Of a DNA stretch of 64,000 bases, positions 61,401 to 64,000 are shown in pieces. The stretch's first letter is position 1. Each line of letters starts with the position of its first letter. This DNA comes from Mucilaginibacter sp. L3T2-6 (GTDB lineage: Bacteria; Bacteroidota; Bacteroidia; Sphingobacteriales; Sphingobacteriaceae), in contig NZ_JAUMKC010000003.1 in assembly GCF_030519355.1 (NCBI RefSeq), forward strand, positions 248,001-312,000. The letters run 5' to 3'. Both the position numbers and the translations under genes were made by a program. The notes below the pieces were generated by a model. That model saw nothing but the letters and a program-made list of their open reading frames with translations. It did not search any database and was not told the DNA's origin.

Positions 61401-62826
61401 TTTTGCCCTCAATACCAACTAAAGATAACAACGGCAGGTACACAACCAGGATAATGATCTGCCCGAATGCAGCAGACTTCATCAATTTACTGGCGCTGCT
61501 TTTTACCTCTGTATCCATTTGTCCGGAGGTAAGCTTATCAACGCCTTGTTGTTTATAGCTGCCCGTTGTAATATGGTGTACCACACTTTCCACGATGATC
61601 ACGGCGCCATCAACGATAAGTCCGAAATCTATCGCACCCAAACTCATCAGGTTACCCGATACGTTAAAGAGCCGCATCATGGAAAAAGCAAACAACATGG
61701 CCAGGGGAATGACTGAAGCTACCACCAAACCGGCGCGCAGGTTGCCTAACAACAGAACCAATACGAAAACCACGATCAGCGCACCTTCTAACAGGTTACG
61801 CTCGACCGTCCCAATAGCACGGCCAACCAATTCAGTCCGGTCAATGAACGGCTCGATGATAACACCATCGGGAAGGGACTTTTTGATCTGTACCATTCGG
61901 TCTTTCACATTTTTGATTACCTGGCTGAAGTTCTCCCCTTTAAGCATCAGGGTCACTCCGGCTACGACCTCACCTTCACCGTTGCGCGTAACAGCGCCGT
62001 AACGGGTGGCGCTCCCGAATTGTACAGTGGCAATGTCGCGGATCAGGATAGGGGAACCCTTAATGTTTTTTACCACGATCTTACGGATGTCGTCCAGATT
62101 TTGCACCTGCCCCAATCCACGAATAAAATAAACGTTACGTTGCTGCTCGATGTAAGAACCTCCGGTATTTTCATTGTTCTTTTGCAAGGCTTCATAGATC
62201 TCGGGAATAGTCAGGCCCAATGAATTTAGCTTATCATTATCCAGGGCAATCTCGTATTGCTTGACATAGCCGCCCCAGCCGCTGACTTCAGCTACACCAA
62301 CCGTGCCTGCCAATTGGGTGCGCACCAGCCAGTCCTGGATCGTGCGAAGATCAGTGGCGGTATATTTATCTTCATAACCCCTTTTGGTATGGATGACATA
62401 TTGGTATATTTCACCAAGCCCGGTCGTAATAGGTGCCAGTGTGGGTTCACCTAATCCCGTAGGGATGCTATTTTCGGCTTCCTTCAATTGGGCGTTAACT
62501 TGCTGCCTTGCCCAATAAATGTCCACATCATCTTTAAATACGATGGTGATTACGGATATACCCGAACGGGATATGGAGCGTTTTTCAATGACCCCGGCGA
62601 TATTGGCCATAGATAATTCAATAGGAGCGGTAATAAACTGCTCTACTTCCTGTGCCCCGAGGCTCGGAGCCTGTGTAATGATCTGTACCTGGTTATTCGT
62701 AATATCGGGCTGCGCATCAACCGGCAGGTTGTAAGCTGAATAAATGCCCACCAGTATTAAAACCAGTGTCATGATCCCGACAGTTACTTTGTTCCTGATA
62801 GAGAACGCGATAATCTTATCAAACAT
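58450..62826 (-). CDS. czcA: CzcA-type RND pump fused to a TolC-type outer-membrane channel
   Basis: From the ATG at 62826 (MFDKIIAFSIRNKVTVGI) the protein has 1458 residues. Residues 1 to about 1035 are a complete RND pump: NLPVDAQPDITNNQVQ, helix 4 with IDFGLIVDGAVIIVESV (the Asp/Asp/Glu relay of the CzcA branch), and GEFIPTLEEGDLTVEI. A signal-like helix follows (KVPKALLVFILVGGSLLLQP then TKSQAQ), and the last 400 residues are an outer-membrane efflux protein with two repeats. Cleavage after the SQA site would release a mature channel. It should expel Co, Zn or Cd. The 13-codon upstream extension is unlikely. Confidence 0.92.
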   Translation of the reverse strand: MFDKIIAFSIRNKVTVGIMTLVLILVGIYSAYNLPVDAQPDITNNQVQIITQAPSLGAQEVEQFITAPIELSMANIAGVIEKRSISRSGISVITIVFKDDVDIYWARQQVNAQLKEAENSIPTGLGEPTLAPITTGLGEIYQYVIHTKRGYEDKYTATDLRTIQDWLVRTQLAGTVGVAEVSGWGGYVKQYEIALDNDKLNSLGLTIPEIYEALQKNNENTGGSYIEQQRNVYFIRGLGQVQNLDDIRKIVVKNIKGSPILIRDIATVQFGSATRYGAVTRNGEGEVVAGVTLMLKGENFSQVIKNVKDRMVQIKKSLPDGVIIEPFIDRTELVGRAIGTVERNLLEGALIVVFVLVLLLGNLRAGLVVASVIPLAMLFAFSMMRLFNVSGNLMSLGAIDFGLIVDGAVIIVESVVHHITTGSYKQQGVDKLTSGQMDTEVKSSASKLMKSAAFGQIIILVVYLPLLSLVGIEGKMFRPMAQTVAFAILGAFILSLTYVPMASALLLSKRTSHKPNISDRIIRFLQRAYHRALIAVLKVKIITVSIVFIIFGISIWAFSKMGGEFIPTLEEGDLTVEISMMQGTSLTEVVKTFGKAEKILKDKFPEIKQAVTRIGSSEIPTDPMPMEKGDMMLAMKPKEEWKTARTREEMAEKMEEALAIIPGINVEITQPMQMRFNELMTGIRQDVAIKIYGDDLDILATQANKIAKLIAPVKGVSEPYIEKVSGLPQIQVAYNRDKMAQYGLNISDVNMILKTAFAGNVAGVVFEGEKRFDMVVRLNRDLRENISGVENLLIPLPSGNKVPLSQVADIGFKDAPAQVSREDGKRRIYVGFNVKDRDVETTVKEIQAKLNEQFKLPSGYYLTYGGQFQNLQAAKARLSIAVPAALLFILILLYVTFRSVKESLLIFTAVPLASMGGVAALLLRGMPFSISAGVGFIALFGVAVLNGIVLIGYFNQLKEEGMDNIYDRVLEGTKTRLRPVLMTASVASLGFLPMALSVSAGAEVQKPLATVVIGGLITATFLTLFVLPCLYLLFNRKETVKIKVPKALLVFILVGGSLLLQPTKSQAQNIVPLTLDSAIAKALRNNLQVLSAGLSVEQSRALQKSGTDIPKTEVMLTQDPTSGGNMDNAVGITQNIAWPGLYKNQRKLLNQQTLLAERTGNITRAEITRNVRSAYYAYLLNREALRILNYQDSIYTGFVKRAETRLKTGETSNLELFSAKNKYQEVQALKTGAQADLKSNELALQQLLNTTEPISIAESKLALLLTIPADTLNTTSNPQVNADLQNIEVAKARVAVEKSKGMPDFTLGYNQQLIISGFNPAGIDRNYSPGTRIAGIQLGVALPIFNGANRSRVKAEKLSGQIAQTNYQNTQSQVRLQYEQEVQQYRKFRQSVDYYTSGGLKQADEQLRIAQVSFNLGEIGYIEYIQNVSAAVQTKLAYIEAVSRLNQSAIQLQFLRGE

Positions 62827-62899
62827 AAATGTAAATATTAATACGAATACAGAAGAGCCTTGCAAAGTTGATTGCAGGCGGAAACATCAAAATTTCGTA

Positions 62900-63214
62900 T
62901 TAAGCTATTTGAGGGGGCTGCCAGATATTAACACTCTGCTTTTGGACAGCAGGGGTGAGATATTCCTGGTACGTACGAACAACCGCTTGTGTATCGAAAG
63001 TCAGAATGGGGCTTGATGTTAAAAGCCTTGCGGTAGAACAGCAGGAACAAGTGCAAAACGGAGGACAGGTTTCCTGGCCTCTCTCATCATGAGGAGAATG
63101 ACTTTTCTGAAAAGTAACATGCATTACACTGGCAATCATATCTTCCCTGTCCTGGCATGGTAATATCGCCAAAACGGTAAAATATAGACTGAAGATGATA
63201 GCCAGGTATTTCAT
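62900..63214 (-). CDS. DUF6660-like exported Cys-rich protein
   Basis: From the ATG at 63214 the protein has 104 residues: a signal peptide (MKYLAIIFSLYFTVLAILPC), then QETCPPFCTCSCCSTARLL with five cysteines and a C-terminal NIWQPPQIA. The SxFCxCxCC core and terminal IWQPP agree with the DUF6660 family of Bacteroidota, which I know only as a metal-locus companion. It is 73 bases upstream of the CzcA-TolC gene and probably the first gene of that operon. It may sense or buffer metal in the periplasm. Confidence 0.68.
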   Translation of the reverse strand: MKYLAIIFSLYFTVLAILPCQDREDMIASVMHVTFQKSHSPHDERGQETCPPFCTCSCCSTARLLTSSPILTFDTQAVVRTYQEYLTPAVQKQSVNIWQPPQIA

Positions 63215-63570
63215 TCCGTACAAAGATATAAATAGAATTATTCTAAATAACATATCTGGAACGTAATTTATTGTGTGGTGTTGAATTTTGCATTAACTTA
63301 TTTACTTGTTTAATTTGGTTTCAAGGCAGAGTTTTGCCAGAGTAGGCCATTGATAAATCGCCAAATGATTGAATAACAGCCCAAACAAATATCATCAGCG
63401 AGACTGTTGCATTCTCCACGGTGCCCAAATGTAGATTGTCGTATTGATTAAATTAGCGGTAATGCAATTAACCTATAATTTTAATACAAATATCATTCCT
63501 ATACTGATTGCTCAAAGTATATTTGATTATAATTTTGCGTAATTAAAACATTTTTGTAGAGAAGAAAAGT
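63215..63570. other. Divergent spacer at the right edge of the island
   Basis: About 355 bases. It contains the second GGCAGAGTTTTGCCA (63325-63339), a minus-strand -7-like TATCTTTG very close to the DUF6660 start (63228-63221), and the promoter of the CoiA-like gene. No gene is supported. Confidence 0.5.
63508..63537 (+). promoter_or_regulatory. Promoter of the CoiA-like gene
   Basis: TTG at 63508-63510 and TAATTTTG at 63530-63537 are 19 bp apart, a full match to the Bacteroidota -33/-7 promoter, 33 bases before the ATG at 63571. Confidence 0.6.
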
Positions 63571-64000
63571 ATGCGCTTTGCACTAATTGATGACCAAAGG
63601 GTCGAGGCCAGATCCGGATTAAAAGGATTGTGTCCCGGATGTGCTCAGCCCGTTATCGCTAAATGTGGGACACAAAGAAGCCACCATTGGGCGCATCGCG
63701 ACGATATGAAATGCGACTTTTGGCGGGAACCAGAAACAGAGTGGCATCGCTCGTGGAAAAATAATTTCCCAACCGAATGGCAGGAGGTCATTTTACCCGA
63801 TCAGCAAACAGGTGAAAAGCACATCGCCGATATTTGTACCGATTACGGCCTGGTGATCGAGTTTCAACATTCCCACATCCATCCGCAGGAGCGTACCAGC
63901 CGTGAAAACTTTTACCGGAACATGGTTTGGGTTGTTGATGGAACACGCCTAAAGAATGATTATAAGCGTTTGCTGAAGGGAAAAGACAATGGTCGTGCAT
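63571..64000 (+). CDS. Competence protein CoiA-like nuclease, 3' end cut by window
   Basis: The ATG at 63571 opens a frame that is still open at the window end, 143 codons later. It reads MRFALIDDQRVEARSGLKGL, a zinc-ribbon-like LCPGCAQPVIAKCG, SHHWAHRDD, EWHRSWKNNF and HIADICTDYGLVIEFQHS. The Cys-pair ribbon, then the D...E-x-Q nuclease-like core are typical of CoiA-like proteins. In Bacteroidota these often sit in mobile regions; a role in DNA uptake here is not shown. Confidence 0.85.
   Translation, partial: MRFALIDDQRVEARSGLKGLCPGCAQPVIAKCGTQRSHHWAHRDDMKCDFWREPETEWHRSWKNNFPTEWQEVILPDQQTGEKHIADICTDYGLVIEFQHSHIHPQERTSRENFYRNMVWVVDGTRLKNDYKRLLKGKDNGRA

Overview
The window looks like a chromosomal segment of a Bacteroidota bacterium, most likely a Sphingobacteriaceae member of the Mucilaginibacter/Pedobacter type. 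The evidence is: several promoters with the Bacteroidota -7 box TAnnTTTG and few clear Shine-Dalgarno sequences; protein families typical of that phylum (DUF4266/DUF3570 cluster, HYC_CC_PP, DUF6660, GDCCVxC, HMA-AraC hybrids, a CzcA-TolC fusion); and small interspersed repeats common in these genomes. The genus is an inference.

Bases 1-19300 are mixed housekeeping and accessory genes: the 3' part of an AlkA-type glycosylase, a peptidase E, a GNAT acetyltransferase, a secreted M1 aminopeptidase, an OmpR-type two-component system divergent from a secreted M28 peptidase (three 10-bp-phased TTTAAC boxes lie between them), an ApbE-DUF4266-DUF3570-thioredoxin cluster whose apbE is frameshifted, a possible RebB-like protein, DinB, esterase, DUF4184, HpcH/HpaI aldolase, alpha/beta hydrolase and metallo-beta-lactamase-fold genes.

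Bases 19409-33725 are one long minus-strand branched-chain amino acid biosynthesis operon, in transcription order ilvD-ilvB-ilvN-methyltransferase-ilvC-GxxExxY-leuB-leuA-leuC-leuD-leuA/cimA-like-ilvA. It covers leucine, valine and isoleucine synthesis, with threonine and possibly citramalate as 2-oxobutyrate sources. Its spacers are full of small repeats: five copies of a GATTTCACCGATTT-type element, two long palindromes of the GTCATTGCGAGG type, and a GxxExxY gene bracketed by 41-bp inverted repeats.

Bases 34431-63214 are a heavy-metal resistance island: an HMA-AraC regulator with a MauE-like membrane protein; a Cus-type copper/silver RND system with two heavy-metal-binding adaptors and a pump gene split into two overlapping ORFs; exported Cys-rich miniproteins; CopB-type (CPH) and CopA-type (CPC) ATPases with a CopZ-like chaperone and a second HMA-AraC regulator; an ArsR-MerTP-GDCCVxC operon behind a perfect palindromic operator; and a Zn/Cd-type operon (DUF6660, CzcA-TolC fusion, CzcB, a 58-residue protein, a P1B ATPase, an ECF-type sigma factor and a small membrane protein). 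Together these would move Cu/Ag and Zn/Cd/Co out of cytoplasm and periplasm and buffer them outside the cytoplasm. The window ends inside a CoiA-like gene.

I see no tRNA, rRNA, CRISPR array, transposase or integrase gene in the window.
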